Assembly: GCF_002860325.1 (NCBI RefSeq)
Contig: NZ_PKOJ01000003.1
Coordinates: 62,001-126,000 of the forward strand
DNA length: 64,000 nt
Direction of reading: 5' to 3'
Source of the DNA: Neptunicoccus cionae
GTDB taxonomy: Bacteria; Pseudomonadota; Alphaproteobacteria; Rhodobacterales; Rhodobacteraceae
Part shown: one piece after another, positions 1 through 7,009 of the stretch
How the letters are laid out: each line of letters opens with the position of its first letter
Position numbering within the stretch: the stretch's first letter is position 1
The notes under the pieces: generated by a model
Seen by the model: the letters and a program-made list of their open reading frames with translations, nothing else
The model's database searches: none
What the model was told of the DNA's origin: nothing
Made by a program: the position numbers and the translations under genes

Positions 1-1
1 C

Positions 2-913
2 CCCGCAAAGGAAACCCCGCTATCTGCCCTTGCGATGGCTCTGCTGGCGGAACGGGCCGGTGTTCCCGCAGGCGTGTTCTCGGTTGTCACCAACACCCGC
101 GCTTCCATTGTGGGCAAGGAATTCTGCGACAACCCGATCGTGCGCAAACTGACCTTCACAGGTTCTACCGAAGTGGGCCGCATCCTGATGGAACAGGCCG
201 CAGGACAGATCATGAAAACCTCGATGGAACTGGGCGGCAACGCACCGTTCATCGTGTTTGACGACGCTGATCTCGACAAAGCGGTCGAGGGCGCGATGAT
301 CTCCAAATACCGCAACAACGGCCAGACCTGCGTCTGCGCCAACCGGATCTACGTGCAAGCCGGCGTCTATGATGCTTTTGCTGAAAAGCTCGCTGCAGCA
401 GTGGCAGAGATGAATGTAGGTGACGGCCTGGAAGACGGCGTCACCGTCGGGCCACTGATCTCGGAAGATGCGGTGGAAAAAGTGGAAGAACATATCAAGG
501 ATGCGACGGAAAAAGGCGCGAAAATCGCCGCAGGCGGCAAACGTCACGCACTTGGCGGCACTTTCTTTGAACCGACAATCCTGACAGGTGTCACTTCTGA
601 CATGATGGTTACAAACGACGAAACCTTCGGACCGGTTGCGCCGCTGTTCAAGTTTGATACTGAAGAAGAAGTAGTCGCAGCTGCTAATGACACGATCTTT
701 GGTCTGGCGTCCTACTTCTACTCCAACGACCTATCCCGCGTGCACCGCGTTCAGGAAGCGCTGGAATACGGAATGGTTGGTGTAAACACCGGCCTGATCT
801 CGACCGAGCTCGCGCCGTTCGGCGGTGTCAAACAATCCGGCATCGGGCGCGAAGGCTCCCGCCATGGCACCGAAGACTATCTGGAAATGAAATATATCTG
901 CACATCCATCTGA
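2..913 (+). CDS. gabD: NAD(P)-dependent succinate-semialdehyde dehydrogenase (5'-truncated by window)
   Basis: This is the C-terminal part of an aldehyde dehydrogenase, about 303 residues. The frame is open from base 2, so the true start lies before the window. The active-site glutamate sits in MELGGNAPF (codon 227-229) and the nucleophilic cysteine in NNGQTCVCANR (codon 329-331), with a neighbouring second cysteine as in many succinate-semialdehyde dehydrogenases. FTGSTEVGR is the cofactor-binding turn, and the C-terminus PFGGVKQSGIGREG is typical of the GabD subgroup. It should oxidise succinate semialdehyde to succinate in 4-aminobutyrate breakdown. No gabT is visible, so the exact substrate is inferred from subgroup resemblance. 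Glutarate or other semialdehydes are possible. A terminator follows directly. Confidence 0.85.
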   Translation, partial: PAKETPLSALAMALLAERAGVPAGVFSVVTNTRASIVGKEFCDNPIVRKLTFTGSTEVGRILMEQAAGQIMKTSMELGGNAPFIVFDDADLDKAVEGAMISKYRNNGQTCVCANRIYVQAGVYDAFAEKLAAAVAEMNVGDGLEDGVTVGPLISEDAVEKVEEHIKDATEKGAKIAAGGKRHALGGTFFEPTILTGVTSDMMVTNDETFGPVAPLFKFDTEEEVVAAANDTIFGLASYFYSNDLSRVHRVQEALEYGMVGVNTGLISTELAPFGGVKQSGIGREGSRHGTEDYLEMKYICTSI

Positions 914-935
914 TCTGCCGGATATCCAAACCGAA

Positions 936-964
936 ACCGCGCCCCCACCGGCGCGGTTTTTTTC
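936..964 (+). terminator. Rho-independent terminator after gabD-like gene
   Basis: An 8-bp perfect stem (ACCGCGCC at 936-943 paired with GGCGCGGT at 950-957) with a 6-nt loop is followed by an unbroken run of seven T. It lies 23 bases after the stop codon of the aldehyde dehydrogenase. Confidence 0.9.
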
Positions 965-972
965 TGTTGATT

Positions 973-1002
973 TTCAATGTTCCTGAAACACTCCCGCCGG
1001 AG
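973..1002. repeat. Rhodobacteraceae-type 3'-end motif, copy A
   Basis: TTCAATGTTCC, then a short A-rich stretch, ACTCC and GCCGG. The first 11 bases recur exactly at 14518-14528, again followed by an A-rich stretch and ACTCC. A looser copy lies near 22509. All three sit just beyond gene 3' ends. From memory, comparable motifs are frequent downstream of genes in Rhodobacteraceae genomes. The function is unknown. Confidence 0.5.
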
Positions 1003-1243
1003 GGGTATATCCTTCGTATCAAGCGCTATCACAAACGCTCTGAGATTTAAATCCTGCTTTAATAAGAGTGCGGTAGCGTCTCAGCGCGGTCCGGAATTTC
1101 CCGGGCAGTGCCACCTGCGTTTGTAGATATTTCGCAAGCGCCCAAATGGCAAAATCCAATTTCTTTACAGTTGCACAGTTAAAGACCCTGCCGCCTGGCA
1201 AGCATTGCTAGAAAGAGACCGGAACTAAACCGTGACAAGACCA
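1003..1243. other. Non-coding or decayed stretch, no supported gene
   Basis: Only short open frames without recognisable motifs are present on either strand. The right edge abuts the broken end of the IS3 orfA remnant, so part of this may be DNA left by the deletion that truncated the element. Confidence 0.4.
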
Positions 1244-1244
1244 T

Positions 1245-1406
1245 CTTCACTTCAGGCACTTCCATGCCACCAAACTTGGATCGCCATTTGTAAAACGTGG
1301 CACCGCTGACACCGTGCGTCCGGCACAACTCCTTCGCGCCAAGCCCAGCCTGATGCTCTTTCAACATCCCAAATATTTGGTCTTCACTAAAACGGCTTCC
1401 CCTCAT
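1245..1406 (-). pseudogene. IS3-family transposase OrfA, N-terminal remnant
   Basis: The first roughly 54 residues match the helix-turn-helix OrfA of IS3-family elements (IS407-like): the segments RFSEDQIFGMLKEHQAG and CRTHGVSGATFYKWRSKFG are diagnostic. After GGMEVPEVKM the similarity stops abruptly and the frame runs into unrelated sequence to a stop at 1179. The rest of OrfA, including its leucine-zipper region, and all of OrfB are absent here. The start at 1406 is preceded by typical IS leader DNA and an end repeat near 1440-1470. The element is dead and cannot encode a transposase. A second, unrelated or partner IS3 remnant lies at about 6.5 kb. Confidence 0.8.
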
Positions 1407-1437
1407 CCACTGTCTCCTTGGTGGAGAACAGACTAAC

Positions 1438-1470
1438 TCAAAACACCGGACTTTTCAGGAGAGCAGGTCA
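1438..1470 (-). mobile_element. Candidate terminal repeat of the IS3-family remnant
   Basis: Read on the minus strand this segment begins TGACCTGCTCTCCTG and lies 32-64 bases upstream of the orfA start. That is where the left end of an IS3-family element is expected, beginning with the terminal TG. No matching opposite end is visible, which is consistent with truncation of the element at about 1245. Confidence 0.5.
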
Positions 1471-1471
1471 T

Positions 1472-1765
1472 CTAGAGTGGGCGCAGATTTTCGACCTCTG
1501 GGCCGAACAGATGGGCTTTGACGGCTATATGACCGTCTGCCACGGGAATCTTATCCACATCGCAGCCGACCGCATCCGGCTCGATGGCAGTGTGGTCGGC
1601 GATTCCCATGACTATCGCCGCAGTGAAGCTGTCTTCCATGAGAATGAAGTGTCTGAAGTCAGCCCTTGCAACAGATTTGAGCATTCCTTTGGTGTGACCT
1701 CGGATGGTTTCGAAATTTTCGCACTCTTGCGCAAGGGCCTTCACGCGCCTGGAATTGAGATTCAA
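1472..1765 (-). CDS. Unrecognised open frame abutting the IS end (doubtful)
   Basis: The frame would encode 97 residues and its stop codon falls two bases from the inferred IS border at 1470. I do not recognise the family. The composition (acidic, with segments such as FRHFILMEDSF and VKAHLFGPEVE) is not obviously a shadow, but there is also a 129-residue frame on the plus strand over the same DNA, so the coding strand is uncertain. It may be the tail of a gene broken by insertion. Bases 1766-1965 hold nothing I can support. Confidence 0.2.
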   Translation of the reverse strand: MNLNSRRVKALAQECENFETIRGHTKGMLKSVARADFRHFILMEDSFTAAIVMGIADHTAIEPDAVGCDVDKIPVADGHIAVKAHLFGPEVENLRPL

Positions 1766-1965
1766 ACCTTTCCTGAATTACTGAGATTAGTCAGAACTGC
1801 GACTTGAGAAGGTTTGCACCGCGAACGGCCATCCAATAAATTTCCCCGGAACGACAGCTAGGTCCAAAGGCAGTTCCAACGGCATTCTGGTTGAGGTTTT
1901 TTTACAAAGTTTGCTGCCGTGAGCGTTCGATTTGCGTTTGGAGATGCAACTCCACCTCAGCTTAA

Positions 1966-2712
1966 CTACAGGATTTGGCTTAGAAATTCTTTGGTTCTTG
2001 GATCTTGGGCATTCTGGAAGAATGTTTCGGGCGGGCCATGTTCCACGATAACGCCGCGATCAGTGAAGTAGATGTGATCCGCGACTTCCCGTGCAAATGC
2101 CATTTCATGGGTCACCAGAATGCAGGTCATACCGTCCTCGGCAAGGTCTTTGATAGTCTGCAGAACCTCGCCAACAGTTTCAGGATCAAGGGCTGCGGTC
2201 ACTTCATCGAACAGAATCACGTCCGGTTGCATCGCCAGAGATCGTGCAATTGCGACGCGCTGTTGTTGCCCGCCAGACAACTCCCCCGGATAAGCGTTTT
2301 CTTTTCCTTCCAACCGTACTTTTTTGATCAAAGCACGCGCCACTTCTTCCACTTTGACCTTGTCTTGTTTCAAAACGCGGACAGGTGCCATCATGACGTT
2401 TTGCAAAGCCGTTTTGTGCGGAAAAAGATTGTACTGCTGGAAAACCATGCCCACTTTTTTGCGCAATTCAAGCTTGTCCACTTTTGGGTCGTTGACCTCT
2501 TGGCCCTCCACCAGAATTGATCCCTGTTGAATATCGTTGAGCGCATTTATGCAGCGGATCAGGGTCGATTTACCGGACCCCGAAGGGCCGATTATACAGA
2601 TAACATCGCCTTTCATGACGTCGAGCGATACGCCGTTCAAGACCTTCAATTCCCCAAACGATTTGTGCACATCCTTAAGAGAGACCATAGGGTCTGCGGT
2701 TGTCCAGCTCAT
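1966..2712 (-). CDS. Polar amino-acid ABC transporter, ATP-binding protein
   Basis: The 248-residue ATPase has Walker A GPSGSGKS (42-49), Q-loop FQQYNLFP (91-98), signature LSGGQQQR (145-152), Walker B VILFDE (165-170) and the switch histidine in LVTHEMAFA (His202). It belongs to the GlnQ/HisP/GltL group. The D-loop reads DEVTAALDP, with Val in place of the commoner Pro. It hydrolyses ATP at the inner face of the membrane to drive import by the two permeases encoded just upstream. It starts 9 bases after the stop of the preceding permease gene and is the last gene of a four-gene operon. The substrate cannot be read from the sequence; glutamine, glutamate, histidine or related polar amino acids are the usual range. 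Confidence 0.9.
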   Translation of the reverse strand: MSWTTADPMVSLKDVHKSFGELKVLNGVSLDVMKGDVICIIGPSGSGKSTLIRCINALNDIQQGSILVEGQEVNDPKVDKLELRKKVGMVFQQYNLFPHKTALQNVMMAPVRVLKQDKVKVEEVARALIKKVRLEGKENAYPGELSGGQQQRVAIARSLAMQPDVILFDEVTAALDPETVGEVLQTIKDLAEDGMTCILVTHEMAFAREVADHIYFTDRGVIVEHGPPETFFQNAQDPRTKEFLSQIL

Positions 2713-2721
2713 GTATTTTCC

Positions 2722-3558
2722 TCAGTTAATGACAGCGTATTTCTTCTCCAGCCACACGGTAAAGCGTGCAATTGGATAGCAATAGATAAAGAACAGCAGC
2801 AGGACGAAGCCGTAGAAAGGGGCCAGCAGCTCGGGGCGTCCGCCTTCCGAGGCAAGCGCCTGTCCGGTTAGGGTCATCACCTCGGATACACCAACAATTG
2901 AAGCCAGAACTGTGGCCATTGTGAGAATGGAGTAAAGGTTCATCCAAGGTGGCAGCATCCGTTTAACGCATTGCGGCAGGATGATCAGCCACAGAGTTTG
3001 CATTCTGGTGTAGGCTAGGCTTTCTGCCGCTTCCCATTGACCACTTGGCAACGAGCGAACCGCCCCGCGCACGATCTCGGATACGTTAGCCATGACAGGC
3101 AAGGACAGGCCCAAAATTGCCTTCAGCCAATCGGGGAAAGGTATTTTGAAGCCAAAAACGTTAATTTCAAACGGCAGCAAGAACATTGCAAAGAACAACA
3201 GGACCAACCACGGCGCGTTGCGGAAGAACTGTGTGACAAACCACGAACTGTGGCGGGTCGCCGCGATCAGCGATATCTGCCCCAGCCCCAAAATGGCGCC
3301 GATGGCTGTTCCAAATGCCATAGCACTGATCGAAATGATCAAGTTGAATATGAACCCTTTTAACAACAACGGGGCCCAGTTTAGCAGAACGGCCAAAGGC
3401 GATTCCTGACCGGAAGGCGCCTGCGCGAACGCTACGCACGGCCCGATAATCGCTATTAAAGCCACTGTTAGAATGTGTTTTGATTTCAGGCCCAGGAATG
3501 GCTCGCTCTGATGCCGCTTTAGCGGCAGCATCACGGGAAGATCGGTTTCATATTTCAT
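2722..3558 (-). CDS. Polar amino-acid ABC transporter, permease (second)
   Basis: The 278-residue membrane protein has the HisMQ-type permease fold. The cytoplasmic EAA loop is visible as EAAESLAYTRMQTLWLIILP near residues 175-195. An unusual N-terminal part of about 70 residues holds a signal-like hydrophobic segment and a short periplasmic stretch before the core helices. The start is set at 3558 because its ATG overlaps the stop of the upstream permease by one base (TGATG), a sign of translational coupling. A longer in-frame start at 3594 would lie inside that gene. It pairs with the other permease to form the channel. Confidence 0.88.
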   Translation of the reverse strand: MKYETDLPVMLPLKRHQSEPFLGLKSKHILTVALIAIIGPCVAFAQAPSGQESPLAVLLNWAPLLLKGFIFNLIISISAMAFGTAIGAILGLGQISLIAATRHSSWFVTQFFRNAPWLVLLFFAMFLLPFEINVFGFKIPFPDWLKAILGLSLPVMANVSEIVRGAVRSLPSGQWEAAESLAYTRMQTLWLIILPQCVKRMLPPWMNLYSILTMATVLASIVGVSEVMTLTGQALASEGGRPELLAPFYGFVLLLFFIYCYPIARFTVWLEKKYAVIN

Positions 3559-4301
3559 CAGCCATACCCCGGAATTTTCATAGCACGTTCCCACCGGTTC
3601 ATGCCGCTCACCAAAATGCCTACCAGTACAAAATAGGCGAGTAGCAAGAACACCATCATTTCGGTGACATTGACATTGTCAGACCAGATTTGGTTCGCCT
3701 CGTACAGCATTTCCGGCACTGCGATTGCATAGGCCAGTGTGGTGGTTTTAACCAAGTTAACCAAGTTATTGTTCAGCGCCGGCAGGACAACACGGAACGC
3801 CAATGGCAGCGTGATGTCGCGGTAGATTTGCAGTTTGGAAAAGCCCAACGCTTCGGCGGCCTCAACTGTGGATTTTGGCACAGCTTCAATGCCGGAGCGG
3901 AAGATCTCGACGTTGAAGGCCCCTGCAAAGAATGACAGCGAAATCGCCGCCCACGCGAAACTGCCAAAAATCGGCGATTGCCCACCCCAGTCATTCTCTA
4001 CCCGTGGCAGCAAGGTGCCGATAGCGAAGTAGAAGAAATAGAGTTGAACCAGTGGTGGTGTATTGCGGAATAACTGAATGTAGCCGCTTACAAAGCGTCG
4101 CGTCCATTTAAATGACGAGCCCTGAAGCCATGCACCGATAACTCCAATGATGATAGAAAAGAACAAGCAAACGAGCGAAAGCTTAATCGTAGTGAACAGA
4201 CCATCAATCATACGGTTCCGGTCGTATTCATCATAGAGAAATGGAAGGTTTATACCTGTCTCTTGGTATAGAGTACGAAACCATTCGTAGACCATTTCCA
4301 T
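3558..4301 (-). CDS. Polar amino-acid ABC transporter, permease (first)
   Basis: The 247-residue inner-membrane protein of the HisM/GlnP type has the EAA loop EAAEALGFSKLQIYRDITLP at about residues 147-166 and a conserved FRNTPPLVQLYF segment near residue 80. It has four to five hydrophobic helices. The start at 4301 is preceded by GAGGGG on the minus strand at a workable distance. The gene lies 67 bases downstream of the binding-protein gene, with a stem-loop between the two, and its stop is fused to the start of the second permease. It forms the translocation pore with that protein. Confidence 0.88.
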   Translation of the reverse strand: MEMVYEWFRTLYQETGINLPFLYDEYDRNRMIDGLFTTIKLSLVCLFFSIIIGVIGAWLQGSSFKWTRRFVSGYIQLFRNTPPLVQLYFFYFAIGTLLPRVENDWGGQSPIFGSFAWAAISLSFFAGAFNVEIFRSGIEAVPKSTVEAAEALGFSKLQIYRDITLPLAFRVVLPALNNNLVNLVKTTTLAYAIAVPEMLYEANQIWSDNVNVTEMMVFLLLAYFVLVGILVSGMNRWERAMKIPGYG

Positions 4302-4323
4302 ATATATATCCCCTCAGGCGTTT

Positions 4324-4357
4324 CGGTCGGACGGAACAAGAATGCACCGCCCGACCG
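4324..4357 (-). terminator. Stem-loop between binding-protein and permease genes
   Basis: CGGTCGG at 4324-4330 pairs with CCGACCG at 4351-4357. The inner bases extend the stem to 11 bp (with one G-U pair) around a 12-nt loop. There is no T-tract. Hairpins in this place commonly stabilise the message of the abundant binding protein or partly attenuate the permease genes. That role is inferred here. Confidence 0.5.
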
Positions 4358-4368
4358 CCGACTTATTA

Positions 4369-5166
4369 TTATTTATATTTGTCGTGCATGGCTTGTGCGA
4401 ACGGCGTGTTGGTCACACCCCATTTCGTCTCAAGCTCAAGGATACGGCCGGTTTTGTGCCATTCGATGATCATATCACTCATCATTTGAGCAAACTTTTC
4501 CTCGCCCAAAGCGACAGCCAGCCCCCAAGGCGCATCATCAATAGTTTGAAGTGGCATTTCGTAGTCGGCCCAATCAGGATCAGCCGCTTTGGCCACGATC
4601 GCACTGTCATCATAAACGAATGCTGCACAGTTGCCGCCCTTCAGCGCTGAATAGGCTTCGGCGGTGCCCTTAAACGCGACGATCTCCGCACCGTAGGTCT
4701 GCGATGTGGCTTTGTTGTAGAATGCGCCTTGAATGCCGCAGACCGGTTTGCCGCGCAGATCTTCCCATTCCTTCAGGCCAAGGCTCTTAAGCGCCAGAAC
4801 GTTAGTGCCAGAAGAATAATAGTTGGGATCCGGGATCAAGACGACCTCGCGGCGGTCTGGTTTGTCCGTCATTGTCGCGATCATCAGGTCGATCTTGCCC
4901 TGTTCCAGAAATTGCATCCGGTTCGAACTGACCACTGGTACGAATTCGATGTCGACGCCCAACTTGTCCGCCACGTCTTTCGCAAGATCAGGTTCAATGC
5001 CAATCACTGCGCCCGAAGTGTCTAGAAAACCGTAAGGTTTATAGTCAGCTTTTGTGCCAACGATCAGTGTCCCGCGTTCCTTGATTGTATCCAGAATATC
5101 GGCAGTGGCGGCCGAGATGCTAAGCGCCGATACAACAAGCGTCGCTGCAAGTGTCTTGATTTTCAT
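4369..5166 (-). CDS. Polar amino-acid ABC transporter, periplasmic binding protein
   Basis: The 265-residue protein begins with a cleavable signal peptide (MKIKTLAATLVVSALSIS, cleavage likely after the ATA near residue 22). The mature part is a family 3 solute-binding protein: GTLIVGTKADYKPYG is the first strand that lines the pocket, GVIGIEPDLAKDVADKLG-type residues follow (here GIEPDLAKDVADKLGVD), and VVSSNRMQFLEQGKIDLMIA is the conserved hinge region. It captures the ligand in the periplasm for the two permeases and ATPase encoded downstream on the same strand. The ligand is not identifiable by eye. An inverted repeat at 5256-5273 lies upstream. Confidence 0.9.
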   Translation of the reverse strand: MKIKTLAATLVVSALSISAATADILDTIKERGTLIVGTKADYKPYGFLDTSGAVIGIEPDLAKDVADKLGVDIEFVPVVSSNRMQFLEQGKIDLMIATMTDKPDRREVVLIPDPNYYSSGTNVLALKSLGLKEWEDLRGKPVCGIQGAFYNKATSQTYGAEIVAFKGTAEAYSALKGGNCAAFVYDDSAIVAKAADPDWADYEMPLQTIDDAPWGLAVALGEEKFAQMMSDMIIEWHKTGRILELETKWGVTNTPFAQAMHDKYK

Positions 5167-5255
5167 TAGTTTTCCCTGTTGCTGTTATAGTTCTAATAAG
5201 CTGCGCTGCCCTTTCGATCTGAGGACATTCACATCATGAACGGTTAATACGTTTG

Positions 5256-5273
5256 AGAGCGGCTAACCGCTCT
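5256..5273. promoter_or_regulatory. Inverted repeat upstream of the ABC operon
   Basis: AGAGCGG and CCGCTCT, 7-bp perfect arms around a 4-base centre, lie about 90 bases upstream of the binding-protein start. It could be an operator for the transporter operon or the foot of a hairpin. There is no regulator gene next to it. Confidence 0.3.
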
Positions 5274-5742
5274 GCAATCAGAAAGATCATCCAGCCAGCA
5301 TAAACCTGTAATGTCAACACATCGACTAAGCATTGTTTTCACTGACACTTTATAAGGTCGCAGGTCAGACTGTCGGCAAAGATGATCAAGCACAAAGCGC
5401 GGTGTGGATATCGAGCACCCGGGGTAATCCTTGCTCAAAGGCTCACTTTTCTACATCGGACCAATCTGTGGCTTTTCTGTAATGAACTGAAGAATTCTCA
5501 ATTGGCTCATACAAATTGAATGGCTGTATCGCAGAAATTGATAGTTTGGGCGTGACAGTATACGGTCTTCACTGGCCAACGATGGAGCAACGATGCCGGT
5601 TTCCAGTTGTCATCTCCGGGCTGTTTGCCAATGGCAAGGAATGGTAAGACGCAATAGCAGTTGCGAACGCGCCAAATCGATGGTTTTAGCTGACGCAAAC
5701 AGGTTGGAAATGCAGGCAAAATACGCATTAATTTAGGCAAAT
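5274..5742. other. Gene-free AT-rich stretch in the accessory island
   Basis: Open frames on the minus strand (5244-5438 and 5507-5764) have no ribosome-binding site or recognisable motif and show no coding bias. The base composition is lower in GC than the housekeeping parts of the window. It probably entered together with the DUF1415 gene that follows. Confidence 0.4.
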
Positions 5743-5759
5743 AGGAGAGGATTGATCCC

Positions 5760-6335
5760 ATCAATAAGTTTAACCCTAAGACGCTATCAATTGCTCATCA
5801 AGACGTGGTTAAAGACACCCGTCGATGGCTTGACCAAATGGTGGTTGGATTAAATCTGTGCCCTTTTTCCCATAGCGTTATAGCCCGAGACCAAGTGCAT
5901 TATTCCGTATGTGATGCCACCACCGATGAGCACTTAAAGCAGTTCTTTGTGGACGAATTACAGCGCCTGCTTGGGGCTAACGAAAATGATGTCGCCACTA
6001 GCTTGCTCATGTTTACCCAAGGACTGGAAGAGTTCGATGATTACCTCGCCTTACTCGACTGGTTTCAGCAGCTATTGGAGCAAGCAGAACTGACAGAATA
6101 TTTGCAACTGGCATCTTTTCATCCCCAATATCAATTTGAAGGGGTGGCGGCAGATGATCTTAGCCACTTTACTAATCGCTCACCCTATCCAACCATACAT
6201 ATTCTGCGTCAGGATCAGATGACGAAAGCCCTCGCTCACATTACGAACCCAGAGAATATCTATTTAGAAAACATAGAAACATTAAATAAGCTCGGTCGCC
6301 GACAAGTCGAAGCACTCTGTCCCTGGGGTATATAA
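5760..6335 (+). CDS. DUF1415 family protein, likely acquired from a gammaproteobacterium
   Basis: The protein of about 191 residues is a full-length DUF1415 member: TRRWLDQMVVGLNLCPFSH is the N-terminal hallmark, and LASFHPQYQFEG plus NRSPYPTIHILR are the two conserved central blocks. The biochemical role of the family is unknown. DUF1415 is commonest in gammaproteobacteria, and the codons here are much AT-richer than those of neighbouring genes. The start is odd. A good Shine-Dalgarno (AGGAGAGG, 5743-5750) is followed nine bases later by ATC (5760), where family members would have ATG. The first usable standard start in frame is GTG at 5805, which removes conserved residues. The gene may use a weak start, or may be in early decay. 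Confidence 0.75.
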   Translation: MNKFNPKTLSIAHQDVVKDTRRWLDQMVVGLNLCPFSHSVIARDQVHYSVCDATTDEHLKQFFVDELQRLLGANENDVATSLLMFTQGLEEFDDYLALLDWFQQLLEQAELTEYLQLASFHPQYQFEGVAADDLSHFTNRSPYPTIHILRQDQMTKALAHITNPENIYLENIETLNKLGRRQVEALCPWGI

Positions 6336-6342
6336 AAACCTG

Positions 6343-6395
6343 TTGCACCGCCTCTTAACCGCGTTCGCCGTCAAGGTTTGGGGTGCAAAGGCGGT
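6343..6395 (+). terminator. Stem-loop after the DUF1415 gene
   Basis: TTGCACC (6343-6349) can pair with GGTGCAA (6382-6388). ACCGCCT (6347-6353) can pair with AGGCGGT (6389-6395). The two pairings overlap and are mutually exclusive, giving two alternative 7-bp stems. Only a weak TTT follows, so terminator activity is uncertain. Confidence 0.35.
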
Positions 6396-6419
6396 TTAAA
6401 CTATGAGAGAGTTTACCTT

Positions 6420-6785
6420 ATCGGATCTGTTGCATAGCTCTGGCCCTACGTTGCGGAAAAGTGGTCCCGCTTTTTGGAACAACTTGTGGCTTCGGCAAAA
6501 TGTGATTTGGTTGGTTTCATGTCGCCCTCTGGGGCCGTTGTGTGTTGAAGAATGCGTCGTCAGGAGATTGTTTTTCTAGGATCGTGCGAGGCCGCTCAAT
6601 GACGTAGGTGCTGATCAAGGCTGTGATTACGCAATCGGCTTGGAAACCGCCCTGCAATTCATGCAGTTAGACAGTCTCCTGTTTGAGTGATCGCCAAAGG
6701 CGTTTGATGAAAATATCGGACTCCCCGATCCATCGAGATTTTGACGTCAGTTTCGGTCAGAAGGAATACTTCGAGAAAGAAGAAC
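6420..6785 (-). pseudogene. IS3-family transposase OrfB (integrase core), decayed 3' end
   Basis: Translating the minus strand across a frameshift and an internal stop recovers the C-terminal part of an IS3 OrfB DDE transposase. VKISMDRG lies near 6725-6745. In another frame SDIFIKRLWRSLKQE ends at the in-frame stop 6667-6669, followed by LHELQGGFQA and then ERPRTILEKQSPDDAFF to a stop at 6517. These correspond to the SMDGxG...NIFIERLWRSLKxE...YLHEL and ERPHSALDxxTP blocks of functional enzymes. The catalytic core is broken and the upstream half is missing. Bases below 6517 look like the 3' tail of the element; I could not place its end exactly. Confidence 0.75.
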
Positions 6786-7009
6786 AAGATAAAATTGTAG
6801 ATGCTTCTTGTATCTGACGCATTCCGACCAAGTAACATTAAGCATTGTGGCCTCGACGATATGACCGCCAGAGGTAATATTTATTGCATCAGGCACCGCC
6901 TGTGCGCGCCGGAACAGCCTTTAAATCGTCACAATTCATCCATCTTCCTGACCCAAAGTTAAACAACTTTCAGTTGAACCAGCATCATTCAGGATCAATC
7001 AACCCGACT
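6786..7009. other. Junction between IS remnant and Hint gene, no gene seen
   Basis: Past the broken transposase I see no open frame with coding features. The Hint-domain reading frame can be extended back to a TTG at 6884, but that N-terminal extension has no recognisable content. I regard this as leader or junction DNA. Confidence 0.35.

Noticed and set aside
5507-5764. 85-codon minus-strand frame beside DUF1415
   Set aside because: No recognisable protein features; composition reflects AT-rich non-coding DNA.
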